Shown here: piece after piece, positions 62,982 through 64,000 of the stretch
Position numbering within the stretch: position 1 is the first letter of the stretch
Layout: every line of letters starts with the position of its first letter
Assembly: GCA_007859745.1 (NCBI GenBank)
Contig: SMLU01000004.1
Location: 124,001-188,000, forward strand
DNA length: 64,000 nt
DNA from: Phycisphaerae bacterium RAS1
GTDB taxonomy: Bacteria; Planctomycetota; Phycisphaerae; UBA1845; Fen-1342
Reading direction: 5' to 3'
Made by a program: the position numbers and the translations under genes
Notes under the pieces: generated by a model
Told to the model about the DNA's origin: nothing
What the model saw: the letters and a program-made list of their open reading frames with translations, nothing else
Database searches by the model: none

Positions 62982-64000
62982 ATGGCCGTTGTTCTCTACA
63001 TCACGCGCAGCTACACCACGCACGACCGCCGCTTTGTCGCCGCGCTCGCGGACGGCGGACACGAAGTCTACTACCAGCCGTGCGAATGCAGCGCCATTGT
63101 CTACGAGCCGCGACCGCTGCCCGATGACGTGCGGCTGCTGCGTCCGCTCAGCCGCCGGCCGCTCGCCTTCAATTCCACGGACGTGGGCGCGCCGCTGCGC
63201 CGCCTGCACCGCGTGATCGAGACGTTGCAACCCGACATCGTGCACGCCGGCCCGGTCCCACTCGGCGGTTTTCTGGCCGCGCTGACAGAGTTCCACCCAT
63301 TGATCGTGATGGCGTGGGGGTCGGACGTGCTGATCGACGCGCTTCGCGACGACGTCAGCCGCAAGATCGCCTGGCATGCGCTCTCGCGCGCCGACTTCGT
63401 TATCGTCGATTGCCGGGCCGTGGCGCAGGCCGTCCGCGAACTGGCCGGCATCCCCGCCCGCCGCATTCTGACGTTTCCCTGGGGCGTCGACCTGGCCGCG
63501 TGCACGCCGGCGCTCGAGCGGCCCGACTTTCGCGCCGCCCTGGGCTGGAGCGACAACCCCGTCGTCGTGTACGCCCGTTCCTGGGAGCCGATCCACGCCC
63601 CGCTCGATTTTATTGACGCCGTCGCACAGGTTGCTCGGCAGCGCGGCGACGTGCGGGCGCTGATGCTCGGCGACGGACCGCTCGCGCCCGACGTTCGGCG
63701 GGCGATCGCTGCTCACAATCTGGGCGAGATCATCAACTGCCCCGGCCGCGTGTCCAGCCTGCTCCTGCCGCCGCTCATGGGCGACTGCAACCTGTATGTC
63801 AGCACGTCCGCCTGCGACGGCAGCTCGATCACGCTGCTCGAAGCCATGGCCATGGGCCTGCCGGCGATCGTGCCCGACGTCGGCGGAAACCGCGAGTGGG
63901 TCAGTCAGGGCGTGAACGGCTGGCGCTACCCGCCCGGCGACGTCGATACGCTGGCCCGCACGCTGCTCGCGGCGCTCTCCAGTGAGCAACTGAGCGAGAT
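62982..64000 (+). CDS. Family 4 glycosyltransferase, 3' end missing
   Basis: The frame from ATG 62982 is open to the window edge (339 codons). The GT-B fold is recognised by the N-terminal VVLYITRSYTTHDRRFVAALADGGHEVYY, AWGSDVLIDA, TFPWGVDLAAC, GDGPLAPDVRRAI and the nucleotide-sugar motif STSACDGSSITLLEAMAMGLPAIVPDVGGNREWV. The latter contains the conserved E-x7-E region of GT4 enzymes in part. It probably extends the glycan built by the preceding genes. It begins 11 bases after a family A repeat. Confidence 0.85.
   Translation, partial: MAVVLYITRSYTTHDRRFVAALADGGHEVYYQPCECSAIVYEPRPLPDDVRLLRPLSRRPLAFNSTDVGAPLRRLHRVIETLQPDIVHAGPVPLGGFLAALTEFHPLIVMAWGSDVLIDALRDDVSRKIAWHALSRADFVIVDCRAVAQAVRELAGIPARRILTFPWGVDLAACTPALERPDFRAALGWSDNPVVVYARSWEPIHAPLDFIDAVAQVARQRGDVRALMLGDGPLAPDVRRAIAAHNLGEIINCPGRVSSLLLPPLMGDCNLYVSTSACDGSSITLLEAMAMGLPAIVPDVGGNREWVSQGVNGWRYPPGDVDTLARTLLAALSSEQLSE

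Overview
The window is GC-rich bacterial chromosome, very probably from a planctomycete of the Phycisphaerae or a related lineage; this is inferred from gene content, not from a marker tree. Four secreted proteins end in a double EF-hand, dockerin-like tag built around 'DVLDINPF'. There are three ECF sigma modules, one coupled to a Ser/Thr kinase with an anti-sigma-type zinc finger. Very long secreted beta-helix proteins and a mraZ-rsmH remnant of the dcw cluster complete the picture.

Layout: 1-2290 is mraZ-rsmH plus a partial membrane protein, read on the minus strand from a sigma70-like promoter with three 10-bp-spaced candidate MraZ boxes. 2467-4894 carries hutF, a DinB-like protein and tatA. 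5357-11446 holds two lipoprotein-like or secreted proteins, an amidase and a dockerin-tagged protein. 11980-16425 is valS. 16515-27481 holds an SPFH/zinc-ribbon pair, a TPR protein, a DUF4032 kinase-like protein, a beta-helix protein and an ECF sigma/kinase pair, followed by a CAT-anticodon tRNA. 27883-34890 is a 2335-residue secreted beta-helix/FG-GAP protein. 35003-42524 holds a TPR protein, two more dockerin-tagged proteins (one a GH13 amylase) and a sigma/anti-sigma pair. 42708-47566 holds a zinc ribbon, a degenerate radical-SAM/SPASM protein, a DUF115 protein and a small Cys/Asn-rich protein. 47905-55067 holds uvrB, a histidine-kinase-like protein, a GH31 glycosidase and a sigma/anti-sigma/third-gene operon. 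55205 to the right edge is a surface-glycan cluster with a PseB-type dehydratase, a pseudaminate-type methylase, an SpsF-like nucleotidyltransferase, an oxidoreductase, an aminotransferase and glycosyltransferases.

The most striking feature is the density of palindromic repeats. I separate nine families (A to H, plus W for hairpins made of reiterated short words). They fill most intergenic gaps, but they also lie inside genes without breaking the reading frame. valS is the extreme case. It carries three separate repeat-derived insertions. The largest, about 1.04 kb, contains an essentially complete REP-associated (RAYT/Y1) tyrosine transposase domain flanked by decapeptide arrays (EPLPHGRGSE and variants) translated from family A palindromes. 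The transposase has no start codon of its own in that frame, so it appears to exist only as part of valyl-tRNA synthetase. Similar coding insertions occur in hutF and the giant beta-helix protein. In rsmH, hutF, the amidase and the DegT aminotransferase the repeat supplies the C-terminus and stop codon. The situation resembles Rickettsia palindromic elements combined with REP/RAYT biology, and is the best candidate here for an undescribed system.

All start sites, family assignments and repeat boundaries were read by eye; no database search was run.
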